From the NCBI RefSeq assembly GCF_013407835.1, contig NZ_JACCBI010000001.1, forward strand, positions 434,001 through 498,000: a stretch of 64,000 bases of DNA, read 5' to 3'. Source of the stretch: Agromyces atrinae (lineage in GTDB: Bacteria > Actinomycetota > Actinomycetes > Actinomycetales > Microbacteriaceae). The position numbers were made by a program, and so were the translations under genes. Below, in pieces: positions 1-8,769 of this stretch. How positions within the stretch are numbered: the stretch's first letter is position 1; the number at the start of each line of letters is the position of its first letter. Below the pieces are notes generated by a model that saw only the letters and a program-made list of their open reading frames with translations, made no database searches and was not told the origin of the DNA.

Positions 1-89
1 CCGAAACGGTCGATCAGCACGACGCCGCCGTGCAGCAGCTGCAGGACTGGTGCCGCGCGAGCGACGAGAACGCGGCCCGGTGTGAGTGA
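1..89 (+). CDS. mltG: Endolytic murein transglycosylase MltG, C-terminal end (partial)
   Basis: Only the last 29 codons are present, read from base 3 to a TGA at 87-89. They encode a tail with the pattern ETVDQHDAAVQQLQDWC, typical of the end of actinobacterial MltG, the membrane-bound lytic transglycosylase that cuts nascent glycan strands and sets their length. The gene overlaps the GTG start of aroE by 8 bases. The order mltG then aroE is common in Actinobacteria and supports the call. The catalytic domain lies outside the window, so the identification rests on the tail and on context. Confidence 0.7.
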   Translation, partial: ETVDQHDAAVQQLQDWCRASDENAARCE

Positions 90-918
90 GCCGTCGGGCC
101 GGAGGCTCGCCGTCCTCGGCTCGCCGATCGCCCACTCGAAGAGCCCGGCCCTGCACGCCGCCGCCTACCGGGTGCTCGGACTCGACTGGAGCTACGAGCG
201 CATCGAGGTCGACGAGCGCGGTCTCGCCGACTTCCTCGATTCGCGGGATGACTCCTGGCGCGGATTCTCGCTCACGATGCCGTTGAAGGTACGCCTGCGG
301 GAGCTCGCCGACGAGTCCGATCGGCTCGCGACCCTCAGCGAGGCCGCCAACACCCTCGTTTTCGACGGCGCCGAGCGACGTCGCGTCGTCTTCAACACCG
401 ACGTCGAGGGCATCGTTCGTGCACTCGCCGAGTCGGGTGTCGACCGAGCGGAGCGCGTCGTCGTGCTCGGCGGGGGAGCGACGGCGTCATCCGCTCTGCT
501 CGCGAGCGCCGCCCTCGGTGCCGTGTCGGTGCAGATCGCCGTGCGCACACCCGCGAAGGCGACCGGGCTCGTGAAGCTCGGCTACGACGCCGGCATACCC
601 GTCGACGTCGTGCCGTTCGATGCGGTCGCCGACGAGGCCGACCTCGTCATCGCGACGCTGCCGGGCGGCGCTCGGCTCGACGCCGACCTGCCGCTGTCGC
701 TCGTCTCACGCTCGACCCTCTTCGACGTCGCCTACGATCCGTGGCCGAGTTCCCTCGCCGAGCGGTGGACGGATGCCGGCGGCCGCGCCATCTCGGGACT
801 CGGCATGCTGCTGCACCAGGCGCTCGTCCAGGTGCGCATCTTCGTCGCGGGCGACCCCGCCGTGCCGCTCGCCGACGAGGAGCGCGTGCTGCAGGCGATG
901 CGCGACGCGATCTCCTGA
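82..918 (+). CDS. aroE: Shikimate dehydrogenase
   Basis: Reduces 3-dehydroshikimate to shikimate with NADPH in chorismate synthesis. The 278-residue length is normal. The N-terminal SPIAHSKSP segment is the shikimate-binding serine motif. SLTMPLK carries the catalytic lysine, with the actinobacterial S/T variant of the usual NVT. NTDVEG supplies the catalytic aspartate. The Rossmann part has [14 protein letters not shown] instead of the more common GAGGA. C-terminal GLGMLLHQA is also typical. The GTG start overlaps mltG and is followed by aroC after 52 bases, opening a run of shikimate-pathway genes. Confidence 0.93.
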   Translation: MSEPSGRRLAVLGSPIAHSKSPALHAAAYRVLGLDWSYERIEVDERGLADFLDSRDDSWRGFSLTMPLKVRLRELADESDRLATLSEAANTLVFDGAERRRVVFNTDVEGIVRALAESGVDRAERVVVLGGGATASSALLASAALGAVSVQIAVRTPAKATGLVKLGYDAGIPVDVVPFDAVADEADLVIATLPGGARLDADLPLSLVSRSTLFDVAYDPWPSSLAERWTDAGGRAISGLGMLLHQALVQVRIFVAGDPAVPLADEERVLQAMRDAIS

Positions 919-970
919 CGACTCCGCAACACGGGCGGGCCGTCTCCGGCGCTGTGGGAGGATGGTGACC

Positions 971-2176
971 ATGCTGCGTTGGCTCACTGCGGGTGAATCC
1001 CATGGTCCCGAACTCGTCGCCATTCTCGAAGGGCTCCCCGCCGGAGTTCCCGTGAGTCTCGACGGTGTCCGCGAGGACCTCGCGCGTCGGAAGCTCGGTT
1101 ACGGGCGCGGCGCGCGCATGAAGTTCGAGCAGGACGAGCTCGCGATCTCGGGCGGCGTCCGTCACGGTCTCACCCTCGGAAGCCCGATCGCGCTGCGCGT
1201 CGGCAACACCGAGTGGCCGAAGTGGGCCGAGGTCATGAGCCCGGAGCCGCCCGCTGATTCCGAGCGCGTCGGCCGGGGCCGCGGTGCACCCCTGACGCGC
1301 CCGCGCCCGGGTCACGCCGACCTCGTCGGTATGCAGAAGTACGGCTTCGACGACGCGCGGCCCGTCCTCGAGCGCGCGAGCGCCCGTGAGACCGCAGCTC
1401 GTGTCGCCCTCGGTGCCGTCGCGCGCGCGTTCCTCGGCGAGCTCGGCATCCGTCTCGTCTCGCACACCCTCGCCGTCGGCACGGTGCGCTCGCCCGAGGG
1501 CAGCGCCCTTCCGGGGCCCGACGACGTCGCGCTGCTCGACGCCGACCCGCTGCGATGCTTCGACCCCGCCACGAGCGCGCTCATGGTCACCGAGGTCGAC
1601 GGTGCGCACAAGGACGGCGATACGCTCGGCGGCGTCGTCGAGGTGCTCGCCTACGGTGTGCCCCCGGGTCTCGGCTCGCACGTGCACTGGGACCGCAGGC
1701 TCGATTCCCAGCTCGCCGGCGCGCTCATGGGCATCCAGGCGATCAAGGGGGTCGAGGTCGGCGACGGCTTCCTCACCACGACCCGACGCGGCTCGGCCGC
1801 TCACGACGAACTCGTGCTGGGCGACGGCGTCATCTCGCGCACGAGCGACCGTGCCGGCGGAACCGAGGGCGGCATGAGCACGGGCACCGTACTGCGCGTG
1901 CGCGCGGGCATGAAGCCCATCGCGACCGTTCCGCACTCGCTGCGCACCGTCGACGTCGCCTCGGGAGAGGCCGCTGCCGCCCACCACCAGCGTTCCGATG
2001 TCTGCGCCGTCCCGGCCGCGGGCGTCGTGGCCGAGGCGATGGTGGCGCTCACGCTCGCCAACGCCGTGCTCGAGAAGTTCGGTGGCGACTCGATCGTCGA
2101 GACGCGCCGCAACCTCGACTCGTACCTCGCGTCGATCCCCGTCGGACTGCACACGGCGGCCGATGTCGCTCGGTGA
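971..2176 (+). CDS. aroC: Chorismate synthase
   Basis: Converts 5-enolpyruvylshikimate-3-phosphate to chorismate using reduced FMN. The protein is 401 residues, the usual actinobacterial length. It starts with [18 protein letters not shown], the conserved N-terminus that binds substrate and flavin. The reading frame stays open upstream, but the ATG at 971 follows a GGGAGG ribosome site and matches the family start. Further conserved parts are RARPGHADL-like sequence near residue 115 and [14 protein letters not shown], the basic glycine-rich loop. The last 14 bases overlap aroK, suggesting coupled translation. Confidence 0.96.
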   Translation: MLRWLTAGESHGPELVAILEGLPAGVPVSLDGVREDLARRKLGYGRGARMKFEQDELAISGGVRHGLTLGSPIALRVGNTEWPKWAEVMSPEPPADSERVGRGRGAPLTRPRPGHADLVGMQKYGFDDARPVLERASARETAARVALGAVARAFLGELGIRLVSHTLAVGTVRSPEGSALPGPDDVALLDADPLRCFDPATSALMVTEVDGAHKDGDTLGGVVEVLAYGVPPGLGSHVHWDRRLDSQLAGALMGIQAIKGVEVGDGFLTTTRRGSAAHDELVLGDGVISRTSDRAGGTEGGMSTGTVLRVRAGMKPIATVPHSLRTVDVASGEAAAAHHQRSDVCAVPAAGVVAEAMVALTLANAVLEKFGGDSIVETRRNLDSYLASIPVGLHTAADVAR

Positions 2177-2684
2177 TCGCGCGGCACTGCCGCTCGTCTT
2201 CATCGGACCGATGGCTGCGGGCAAGTCGAAGATCGGTCGTCGGGTCGCACGCGGCCTCGGCGTACCCTTCATCGACACCGACCAGCGCATCGTCGCCCAG
2301 CACGGACCGATCGAGCAGATCTTCACCCGCGACGGCGAGGAGCGCTTCCGCCAGATCGAGCGCGAGGTCGTCGCCGATGCACTCCGTGAGCAGGCGGTCG
2401 TGTCGCTCGGCGGCGGTGCCGTCCTCGACGTCGATACGCAGGCCGAGCTCGCCGGCGCATCCGTCGTCTACGTCACGGTGAGCGCCGCCGCGGTGGCCGA
2501 GCGGCTCGCGGGCACCGACCGGCCCCTCGTCGCCGGAGACGGCGTGGCGGCCTGGGAACGCATCTTCACGGCCCGTCGGCCGATCTACGAACGACTCGCC
2601 ACTCTCACGATCGATTCGTCGAGGACGCCCATGATGCGTCTCGTCGACCACGTCGTCGCGTGGCACAAGGAGGAGCAACGATGA
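2163..2684 (+). CDS. aroK: Shikimate kinase
   Basis: Phosphorylates shikimate at the 3-hydroxyl with ATP. The 173-residue protein has a P-loop [11 protein letters not shown] near residue 14, the acidic FIDTDQRI that binds magnesium and shikimate, ERFRQIE with the substrate-binding arginine, and the GGGAV loop. The start chosen is the ATG at 2163 ([16 protein letters not shown]), inside the end of aroC; the frame is open further upstream but the extra sequence is an aroC shadow. The stop overlaps the aroB start in an ATGA, so aroC, aroK and aroB look translationally coupled. Confidence 0.95.
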   Translation: MSLGDRAALPLVFIGPMAAGKSKIGRRVARGLGVPFIDTDQRIVAQHGPIEQIFTRDGEERFRQIEREVVADALREQAVVSLGGGAVLDVDTQAELAGASVVYVTVSAAAVAERLAGTDRPLVAGDGVAAWERIFTARRPIYERLATLTIDSSRTPMMRLVDHVVAWHKEEQR

Positions 2685-3754
2685 GCGACACGACCGAGAT
2701 CCGCGTCGGCGGCGACGAGGGGTACCCGGTGCTCGTCGGGCACGGGGTGCTCGACTCGATCGGCGATCACCTGGGCGATGCGCGCAAGGTGCTCATCGTG
2801 CACACGCCGACGCTCGGGGCCAAGGCCGCCGCGCTTCGCGAGGCCCTGAGCGACCGCTTCGAGGCCCTGCTCGCCGAGGTCCCCGATGCCGAGGCCGCCA
2901 AGCGCGTCGAGGTGGCGGCGTTCTGCTGGCAGGTCATGGGGCAGGCCGACTTCACGCGCACGGATGCCGTCATCGGCTTCGGCGGCGGTGCCGTGACCGA
3001 TCTCGCCGGCTTCGTCGCGGCGACGTGGTTGCGCGGAGTGCGACTCGTGCAGGTTCCGACGTCGGTGGCCGGCATGGTCGATGCGGCCGTCGGCGGCAAG
3101 ACGGGCATCAACACGAACGAGGGCAAGAACCTCGTCGGCGCTTTCTACGCCCCCGCGGCCGTCATCTGCGACTTCGACACCCTCGACACCTTGCCGCGCA
3201 ACGAGATCCTCGCGGGCTTCGCCGAGATCGTGAAGGCGGGCTTCATCTACTACCCCGAGATCCTCGACATCATCGAGGCGGATGTCGCGGTCGCGACCGA
3301 TCCGTCGACGCCCGAGTTCCGTCGAGTCGTCGAACTCGCGATCGATATGAAGGCCCGCGTCGTGAGCGAGGACTTCACCGAGAAGGGGCTCCGCGAGATC
3401 CTCAACTACGGCCACACGCTCGGTCACGCGATCGAGCACGCCGAACGCTACCGCTGGCGGCACGGCGCGGCCGTCGCCGTCGGCATGGTGTTCGCCGCCG
3501 AGCTCAGCCGTCTCGCGGGCCGGCTCCCCGACGCCGTCGTCGACCGTCACCGCTCGATCCTCGAATCGTTGACGCTCCCGACCTCGTACCCGGCGGGCCG
3601 CTGGCCGACGCTCCTCGCGACGATGCAGCGCGACAAGAAGGCACGCGCGGGCGCTCTGCGCTTCATCGTGCTCGACGACCTCGCGCGCCCGACGGTGCTC
3701 CGCGCTCCCGATCAGTCGCTCCTCTTCGCGGCGTACCAGGAGACGGCCGAGTGA
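2681..3754 (+). CDS. aroB: 3-dehydroquinate synthase
   Basis: Cyclises DAHP to 3-dehydroquinate, the second step of the shikimate pathway, using NAD and a divalent metal. It is 357 residues long, the normal size. The NAD site GFGGGAVTDLAGFVAATWLRG and the AAVGGKTGIN loop with its substrate-binding lysine are present. Metal ligands are seen in EIVKAG (Glu) and in NYGHTLGHAIEH (His, His). The ATG at 2681 follows an AAGGAGGAG ribosome site at the end of aroK. The 4-base overlap with aroK implies a single transcript. Confidence 0.96.
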   Translation: MSDTTEIRVGGDEGYPVLVGHGVLDSIGDHLGDARKVLIVHTPTLGAKAAALREALSDRFEALLAEVPDAEAAKRVEVAAFCWQVMGQADFTRTDAVIGFGGGAVTDLAGFVAATWLRGVRLVQVPTSVAGMVDAAVGGKTGINTNEGKNLVGAFYAPAAVICDFDTLDTLPRNEILAGFAEIVKAGFIYYPEILDIIEADVAVATDPSTPEFRRVVELAIDMKARVVSEDFTEKGLREILNYGHTLGHAIEHAERYRWRHGAAVAVGMVFAAELSRLAGRLPDAVVDRHRSILESLTLPTSYPAGRWPTLLATMQRDKKARAGALRFIVLDDLARPTVLRAPDQSLLFAAYQETAE

Positions 3755-3765
3755 GCGCGTCTCGC

Positions 3766-3771
3766 TAGGCT
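3766..3771 (+). promoter_or_regulatory. Leaderless -10 element of aroQ
   Basis: TAGGCT ends exactly 6 bases before the aroQ ATG. There is no Shine-Dalgarno sequence between, so the transcript probably begins at or next to the start codon. No clear -35 box is visible. Confidence 0.5.
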
Positions 3772-3777
3772 GATTCC

Positions 3778-4221
3778 ATGACGACGATCCTCGTGCTCTC
3801 GGGCCCCAACCTCGGTCGACTCGGCACCCGTGAGCCCGAGGTCTACGGCCACGCGACGCTCGCCGATCTCGAGGCGTCCCTCGCGTCATCCGCCGAGGCC
3901 GTCGGTGTCGACATCGACTTCCGGCAGACGGATGACGAGGGCGAGCTCATCCGCTGGCTGCACGCCGCCGTCGACGCTCGGACGCCCGTCGTCCTGAACC
4001 CCGCGGCGTTCACCCACTACAGCTACGGGTTGCGCGACGCGGCCGCGCTCGTCACGAGTGCCGGCCTCCCTCTCATCGAGGTGCACCTCTCGAACCCGCA
4101 CAGCCGCGAGACGTTCCGTCACACGAGCGTCATCTCCGGTGTCGCGACCGGCGTGATCGCCGGATTCGGCGCGGACTCGTACCGACTCGCCGTCGAACAG
4201 GTCGTGCGGATCGTCGGGTAA
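3778..4221 (+). CDS. aroQ: Type II 3-dehydroquinate dehydratase
   Basis: Removes water from 3-dehydroquinate to give 3-dehydroshikimate. The 147-residue protein is the small dodecameric class II enzyme. The N-terminal [20 protein letters not shown] contains the active-site lid with its arginine and tyrosine. [15 protein letters not shown] holds the catalytic loop, and [11 protein letters not shown] the substrate-binding segment. The ATG at 3778 lies 23 bases after aroB and has its own TAGGCT box, so this gene can be transcribed apart from the upstream aro run. Together with aroG at 37180 only aroA is missing from the pathway in this window. Confidence 0.95.
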   Translation: MTTILVLSGPNLGRLGTREPEVYGHATLADLEASLASSAEAVGVDIDFRQTDDEGELIRWLHAAVDARTPVVLNPAAFTHYSYGLRDAAALVTSAGLPLIEVHLSNPHSRETFRHTSVISGVATGVIAGFGADSYRLAVEQVVRIVG

Positions 4222-4224
4222 ACT
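4219..4224 (+). promoter_or_regulatory. Candidate -10 of the efp promoter
   Basis: TAAACT overlaps the aroQ stop codon and would give a leader of about 43 bases before efp. The leader contains a short GGCCC/GGGCC inverted repeat at 4231-4245. A -35 box is not convincing. Confidence 0.4.
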
Positions 4225-4273
4225 CGTCGGGGCCCGTTCCGGGCCGCGAACTTTCCCAATCGAATGGATCACC

Positions 4274-4837
4274 ATGGCTTCCACCGCTGACATCAAGAAC
4301 GGCGTCGTGCTCTCGATCGACGGACAGCTCTGGAGCGTGATCGAGTTCCAGCACGTCAAGCCGGGCAAGGGTGGCGCGTTCGTCCGCACGAAGCTCAAGA
4401 ACGTCGTGAGCGGCAAGGTCGTCGACCGTACGTACAACGCGGGCGCGAAGATCGATATCGAGAACGTCGACCGCCGCGACTACACGTACCTCTACAACGA
4501 CGGCGACAGCTTCGTCTTCATGGACGCGACCGACTACGACCAGATCTCGGTCTCGTCGACGGTCGTCGGCGACGCCGCCAACTTCATGCTCGAGAACCAG
4601 TCGGTCACCGTCGCGCTCAACAACGGCAACCCGCTCTACGTCGAGCTCCCCGCGTCGGTCGTCCTCGAGATCACCTACACCGAGCCGGGCCTCCAGGGCG
4701 ACCGCTCGACGGGTGGCACGAAGCCCGCGACGGTTCAGACGGGCTACGAGATCCAGGTGCCGCTGTTCCTCGAGACGGGCACCAAGGTCAAGGTCGACAC
4801 CCGGACGGGCGACTACCTCGGCCGCGTGAACGACTAG
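4274..4837 (+). CDS. efp: Translation elongation factor P
   Basis: EF-P enters the ribosomal E site and relieves stalling at consecutive prolines. The 187 residues cover the three usual domains. The tip loop reads KPGKGGAF, with the lysine that is modified in enterobacteria. No modification genes (epmA, epmB) lie nearby, in keeping with the unmodified EF-P described in several Actinobacteria. The C-terminal signature [20 protein letters not shown] is complete. It begins with an ATG and its TAG shares a base with the nusB start, so efp and nusB are co-transcribed. Confidence 0.97.
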   Translation: MASTADIKNGVVLSIDGQLWSVIEFQHVKPGKGGAFVRTKLKNVVSGKVVDRTYNAGAKIDIENVDRRDYTYLYNDGDSFVFMDATDYDQISVSSTVVGDAANFMLENQSVTVALNNGNPLYVELPASVVLEITYTEPGLQGDRSTGGTKPATVQTGYEIQVPLFLETGTKVKVDTRTGDYLGRVND

Positions 4838-5250
4838 TGTCGGCGCGCACGAAGGCGCGCAAGCGCGCCCTGGACATGCTGTACTCCGCCGACATGCGGC
4901 AGGTCGACGTCGAGCAGGTCCTCGTCGCCGAGGCCGAGCGTGCCGTCAGCGAGCCCGATCGGGCTGCCTCGTGGCTCTACGCGCGCGAGATCGTCGACGG
5001 CATCGTCGATCACCGCTACGAGATCGATGAGCTCATCGAGACCCACTCCCACGGGTGGACGCTCGATCGCATGCCGGCCGTCGACCGTGCACTCGTGCGC
5101 ATCGGCGTGTGGGAGATCGTCTTCAACGACGCCGTCCCCGACGCCGTCGCCATCTCCGAAGCGGTGGAGGCGGCGACCGTCCTCTCCACCGATGACTCCG
5201 CGGGTTTCGTGAACGGACTTCTCGCGGCGATCTCCAACGCGAAAGGCTGA
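4837..5250 (+). CDS. nusB: Transcription antitermination protein NusB
   Basis: NusB binds boxA RNA with ribosomal protein S10 and supports rRNA antitermination. The 137-residue all-helical protein begins with SARTKARKRALDMLYSADMR, the standard N-terminus. LDRMPAVDRALVRIGVWEI and VPDAVAISEAVEAA are family signatures. The GTG start overlaps the efp stop by one base. The efp-nusB order is widely conserved. A secreted lipoprotein gene follows 3 bases downstream and may be part of the same message. Confidence 0.95.
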   Translation: MSARTKARKRALDMLYSADMRQVDVEQVLVAEAERAVSEPDRAASWLYAREIVDGIVDHRYEIDELIETHSHGWTLDRMPAVDRALVRIGVWEIVFNDAVPDAVAISEAVEAATVLSTDDSAGFVNGLLAAISNAKG

Positions 5251-5253
5251 CCC

Positions 5254-5946
5254 GTGCGCCGACCCCTCACGCGGACGACCGCTGTACTCGCCCTCGCCCT
5301 GACGGCGACGTTCGCCCTCTCTGCGTGCTCCCCGTTCGGCGGGGCCGCTCCGGCACCCACTCCGACCGTCGCGCTCCCGACGGGCACGTCGGGCGCCGCC
5401 GACTTCGATGCCTTCTCGCTCGTGGTCGGCAACGGCTCGACCCCGGTCTCGGTGTACCTCGACCCCGCGTGCCCCCACTGCGCGAGCCTCGAAGACGCCG
5501 CAGGCGAGACCCTCGCCGAGCTCGCGACGACGGGCGACATCCGGTACTCGATCCACCCGCTCACGTTCATGGATCGCAACTCCGACTCGATGTATTCGTC
5601 GCGAGCCGCTTCCGCGATGACGTGCGTCGCCGTCGAAGCGTCGTCGAGCCTCACCGACTTCGTCGCTGCCGTGTTCGAGAACCAGTCGAGCCAGCTCGAC
5701 GACGCCGGTCTCGCCGAGCTCGCCGACGGAGTCGGAGCCTCGGCCGCTGCCGACTGCATCGCCGATCAGACGTACGTCGCGTGGGCGCAAGCCGGCACGG
5801 CTGCGGCCCTGACCGGGCCGATCGCCGATGCCGAGATCGAGAAGGTCCAGGGCACACCGACGATCCTCGTGAGCGGACGCCCCTACGAGGGCGACATCAC
5901 CGACGTCGATGAGATCCGCGACTTCATCGCGTCGGACGGTCGCTGA
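5254..5946 (+). CDS. DsbA-like thiol-disulfide lipoprotein
   Basis: A 230-residue predicted extracytoplasmic lipoprotein. The signal peptide is basic then hydrophobic and ends in the lipobox LSAC, with the lipidated cysteine at about residue 25. A Pro/Thr-rich linker follows. The thioredoxin-fold part contains CPHC at about residues 73-76, the active-site pair of DsbA/DsbG-type oxidoreductases, and a TPTILVSGRPYEG segment carrying the cis-proline loop. It probably oxidises or isomerises disulfides in exported proteins. The GTG start lies 3 bases after nusB. The partner membrane reoxidant is not in the window. Confidence 0.82.
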   Translation: MRRPLTRTTAVLALALTATFALSACSPFGGAAPAPTPTVALPTGTSGAADFDAFSLVVGNGSTPVSVYLDPACPHCASLEDAAGETLAELATTGDIRYSIHPLTFMDRNSDSMYSSRAASAMTCVAVEASSSLTDFVAAVFENQSSQLDDAGLAELADGVGASAAADCIADQTYVAWAQAGTAAALTGPIADAEIEKVQGTPTILVSGRPYEGDITDVDEIRDFIASDGR

Positions 5947-5951
5947 GCGGG

Positions 5952-5957
5952 CACACT
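5952..5957 (+). promoter_or_regulatory. Leaderless -10-like element
   Basis: CACACT ends 6 bases before the ATG at 5964, the spacing seen at many other genes here. The first base departs from TANNNT, so this is weaker than the others. Confidence 0.35.
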
Positions 5958-5963
5958 GGTGCG

Positions 5964-6455
5964 ATGACATCCGTCGTCGTCTCCGTGCGCACGGTCTTCG
6001 CCGCGTTCACGCGCACCCGGCTCTTCCGCCGCTGGGCTCCTCGCGTCCTTCCGCCGATCGAGCGCTGGCTCGAGCGCGTCTCGGCCGGCCGGGTGCAGCT
6101 CAGTGCGTTGCTCGTGCCCTCGCTCGTGCTGTATTCGAGGGGAGCGCGCTCCGGGGCGACGCGGGAGACGCCTCTCATGTACACCGCGGACGGGCACGGG
6201 CGGGCTCTCGTCGCGGGCACGAGTTTCGCTCGCGAGCGGCATCCGGCCTGGACCTACAATCTCCTCGCGCATCCCGAGGCGGAGATCTCGGTGCGCGGTC
6301 GACGGATGTCGGTTCGAGCGGATTCCCTCGACCCCGCCGAGCGGGAGGAGGCCTGGCGGCTCATCGAGCGCCAGTGGCCGGGGTACCGGGCGTATGAGCG
6401 TTCGAGCGGACGCGATGTGCGGGTATTCCGTTTGACTCCGACGTCCGTGATCTGA
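5964..6455 (+). CDS. Deazaflavin (F420)-dependent nitroreductase-family protein
   Basis: The 163-residue protein resembles the Ddn-type flavin/deazaflavin-dependent oxidoreductase family. Characteristic parts are LYSRGARSGATRETPLMY, GRALVAGTSF, and HPAWTYNLLAHPEAEI, followed by a C-terminal segment on the pattern W..IERQWPGYRAYE. In Mycobacterium, members reduce quinones or nitroimidazoles with F420H2; other members bind FMN or heme, so the cofactor is not fixed by sequence alone. No F420 synthesis gene is in the window. The gene starts with ATG and has no ribosome site, consistent with a leaderless message. Confidence 0.75.
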   Translation: MTSVVVSVRTVFAAFTRTRLFRRWAPRVLPPIERWLERVSAGRVQLSALLVPSLVLYSRGARSGATRETPLMYTADGHGRALVAGTSFARERHPAWTYNLLAHPEAEISVRGRRMSVRADSLDPAEREEAWRLIERQWPGYRAYERSSGRDVRVFRLTPTSVI

Positions 6456-6506
6456 GCAGGTTGCCGCGCACCCGCCGTGCCACGGGCTTCCTTCAGGTGC
6501 CCGCCG

Positions 6507-6512
6507 TAGGGT
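6507..6512 (+). promoter_or_regulatory. Leaderless -10 element
   Basis: TAGGGT ends exactly 6 bases before the ATG at 6519, and no Shine-Dalgarno sequence intervenes. Confidence 0.5.
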
Positions 6513-6518
6513 CGACGC

Positions 6519-7277
6519 ATGACCGACCGTGAACCCGTCTACCGTGCAGCGATCATCGCCGGACGGGGGCTCTTCGGCTTCTGGCGACTGAAGCCGACGG
6601 TCGAGGGAGCCGAGCACCTGCCCCGGAGCGGGGGAGCGGTGCTCGCGATGACGCACTTCGGCTACCTCGACTTCGCTCTCGTCGAGTGGGTGACGTGGCT
6701 CACCAACCGCCGACGCGTGCGATTCATGGCGAAGAAGAGCGTCTTCGAGAAGCCCGTCGTCGGTGCCCTCATGCGCGGCATGCGTCACATCAGCGTCGAC
6801 ATGTCCGCGGGTGCCGCGGCCTACGCGACGGCCGTCGAGGCGCTGCGACGCGGCGAGCTCATCGGCGTCTTCCCCGAGGCCGGTGTGAGTGCGTCCTTCA
6901 CGGTGCGCGACCTGAAGACCGGTGCCGTGCGGCTCGCGGCCGAGGCGGGCGTGCCCGTCATCCCCGTCGCCGTGTGGGGCGGCCACCGTCTCATGACGAA
7001 GCGGCGGAAGGTCGGATTCTTCGAACGCTTCGGCGTTCCCGTCTCGTTCGCCGTCGGCGCGCCGATCACTGTCGCGAGCGACGCCGATGCCCGAGAGAGC
7101 ACGAATCGACTGCGCACGACTCTGCAGGATCTCGTGACGGGTCTGCAGGAGCGCTACCCGGTGTCCGGCGCGGGCCAGTGGTGGCAACCCCGCGCGCTGG
7201 GCGGCAGCGCCCCGACTCCCGACGAAGCGGCGGAGGCCGATGCCGAGCGCGATCGACTGCGGGCCGCGCGCGGGTGA
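6519..7277 (+). CDS. PlsC-like 1-acylglycerol-3-phosphate acyltransferase, FPEAG variant
   Basis: A 252-residue lysophospholipid acyltransferase-family protein. Motif I is THFGYLD, the catalytic HX4D. The motif III position reads VFPEAG rather than the usual FPEGT, as in a subgroup of actinobacterial homologs. GVPVIPVAVWG is motif IV. It probably acylates a lysophosphatidic acid or a related lipid at the membrane; the acceptor cannot be told from sequence. The second, canonical PlsC at 36423 has YPEGTRS, so the two need not share a substrate. The C-terminal tail is charged and likely disordered. Confidence 0.82.
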   Translation: MTDREPVYRAAIIAGRGLFGFWRLKPTVEGAEHLPRSGGAVLAMTHFGYLDFALVEWVTWLTNRRRVRFMAKKSVFEKPVVGALMRGMRHISVDMSAGAAAYATAVEALRRGELIGVFPEAGVSASFTVRDLKTGAVRLAAEAGVPVIPVAVWGGHRLMTKRRKVGFFERFGVPVSFAVGAPITVASDADARESTNRLRTTLQDLVTGLQERYPVSGAGQWWQPRALGGSAPTPDEAAEADAERDRLRAARG

Positions 7278-7309
7278 GTCAACCCCCGACGGCGGAGGCA
7301 CCGCGCCGC

Positions 7310-7315
7310 TAGCCT
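7310..7315 (+). promoter_or_regulatory. Leaderless -10 element
   Basis: TAGCCT ends exactly 6 bases before the ATG at 7322. No ribosome site lies between. Confidence 0.5.
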
Positions 7316-7321
7316 GATCCG

Positions 7322-8356
7322 ATGGATACCTCTGAACCCGCGAAGAAGCCGTCGGCCATCGTGACTCGCGTCCAGGGCGTCATCCGCTGGGCTCTCGCGA
7401 CGAAGCCCGCTCGTGCGTTCCTGCTCTATCAGGAGCACCACGGCGCGATGCTCGCCGACAGCGTCACCTATCGGGCGCTCTTCTCCGTCTTCGCGGGCGT
7501 CTTCCTGGGCTTCGCCGTCGCGGGCCTCTGGCTCGCCGGCAACGACGACGCGATGGCGGCTCTCGTCTCGGCCCTCGACTCGGCGATCCCCGGTCTGGTC
7601 GGCGATGGCGGTCTCATCGACCCCGACGATCTCGTGCAGCCCCTCGCCTTCGGTCTCACGGGTGCCATCGCCCTCGTCGGTCTCATCGGCACCGCGATCG
7701 GTGCGATCGCCTCGCTCCGCACCGCGATCCGTTCGCTCGCCGACAAGCCGGCCGATACGACGTTCTTCGTGTGGGTCATGCTCCGAGACCTGGCCCTCGC
7801 CCTCGGATTCGGAATCGCCCTCGCCGCGGCGGCCGTCGTGACGTTCTTCAGCACGACCGCCCTCGGCGTCGTCTTCGGGTGGATCGGTGTCGGCACGGCC
7901 GATCCCGTCGCGAGCATCGGCACGCGCATCGTCTCGATCCTCGTCATCTTCGCAATCGACACGGTCGTCGTCGCCGTCATGGTGCGGCTGCTCTCGGGGC
8001 TCAAGCCCTCAGCGCGATCGCTCTGGACGGGGGCGCTCCTCGGCGGTGCCGGCCTCACGGTGCTCCAGGTGCTCTCGAGCCTCTTCGTCGGCGGTGCGTC
8101 GAGCAACCCGCTGCTCGCGTCGTTCGGGTCGATCATCGCGCTGCTCATCTGGTTCAACTTCTCGAGCCAGGTCATCCTCATCGCGGCCGCCTACGTCATC
8201 ACCGGTGTCGACGAGGAGCACGACCGGGTCGCCGCGCGCTTCGGCTCGCCGACACCGGCCGTGCGCCGCGTGCGCCGTGCCGAGCGTCGCGCCGCCGACG
8301 CCGCCCGCGAGCTGACCGAGGCTCGCGAGGCCGAGGCGAAGGAGCGCGGCGCCTGA
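7322..8356 (+). CDS. YihY/BrkB-family inner membrane protein
   Basis: A 344-residue integral membrane protein with about six hydrophobic segments, including VFLGFAVAGLWLAG, LTGAIALVGLIGTAIGAIA, a long helix near residues 155-180 and IIALLIWFNFSSQVILIAAA. The last one carries the YihY family pattern in which a hydrophobic stretch is followed by N/S-rich residues and an aromatic. The C-terminus is a charged Arg/Glu/Ala tail on the cytoplasmic side. The family was once called ribonuclease BN in error. Its function is unknown; a transport or envelope role is assumed. Confidence 0.8.
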   Translation: MDTSEPAKKPSAIVTRVQGVIRWALATKPARAFLLYQEHHGAMLADSVTYRALFSVFAGVFLGFAVAGLWLAGNDDAMAALVSALDSAIPGLVGDGGLIDPDDLVQPLAFGLTGAIALVGLIGTAIGAIASLRTAIRSLADKPADTTFFVWVMLRDLALALGFGIALAAAAVVTFFSTTALGVVFGWIGVGTADPVASIGTRIVSILVIFAIDTVVVAVMVRLLSGLKPSARSLWTGALLGGAGLTVLQVLSSLFVGGASSNPLLASFGSIIALLIWFNFSSQVILIAAAYVITGVDEEHDRVAARFGSPTPAVRRVRRAERRAADAARELTEAREAEAKERGA

Positions 8357-8381
8357 TCGACGCGGCGTCGCCCGCCGGGAT

Positions 8382-8387
8382 TATCAT
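8382..8387 (+). promoter_or_regulatory. Leaderless -10 element
   Basis: TATCAT ends exactly 6 bases before the ATG at 8394, within a short AT-rich patch that stands out from its surroundings. Confidence 0.55.
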
Positions 8388-8393
8388 CGACCC

Positions 8394-8765
8394 ATGGCAT
8401 CGACGCCCACGACCATCGACGAGTACATCGCGGGGTTCCCCGACGACGTGCAGCAGATCCTCGCGCAGATCAGACAGACCCTGCACGAGGTCATCCCCGA
8501 TGCCGACGAAAAGGTGCGGTACGGCATGCCGGCGCTCATGCTCGGCGGGCGCTACGCCGTCCACTTCGCGGCGTGGAAGAAACACGTCGGCCTCTACCCG
8601 ATCCCCGTCTTCGACCACGAGCTCGAATCCGAGGTCACGCCCTTCCGCTCGGGCACCGACTCCGTCAACTTCCCCTACTCGCGACCCATTCCGTTCGACC
8701 TCATCCGGCGGATCGGCGCGGGCATCGAGAAGGCGCGGCGCGGCCGCGACGCCGCGGACGACTGA
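8394..8765 (+). CDS. DUF1801 (YdhG-like) protein
   Basis: A 123-residue protein of the DUF1801 fold, related to YdhG and to proteins annotated as iron chaperones (frataxin-like). Family features are the N-terminal TIDEYIAGFPDDVQQILAQI helix, then KVRYGMPALMLGGRYAVHFAAWKKHVGLYPIP, of which YGMPA and the KKHVGLYP strand are the most constant, and a C-terminal PIPFDLIRRI segment. The molecular activity is not established. It is followed 4 bases later by the first ferritin-like gene, so an iron-related grouping is possible but is only inferred from adjacency. Confidence 0.8.
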   Translation: MASTPTTIDEYIAGFPDDVQQILAQIRQTLHEVIPDADEKVRYGMPALMLGGRYAVHFAAWKKHVGLYPIPVFDHELESEVTPFRSGTDSVNFPYSRPIPFDLIRRIGAGIEKARRGRDAADD

Positions 8766-8769
8766 CCCC

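Noticed and set aside
647..2326. Large antisense frame over aroC and aroK
   Set aside because: Low-complexity translation with no recognisable domain; aroC and aroK explain the region.
4231..4245. GGCCC/GGGCC inverted repeat ahead of efp as a terminator or riboswitch
   Set aside because: Only a 5-base stem without a T-tract; probably incidental leader structure.
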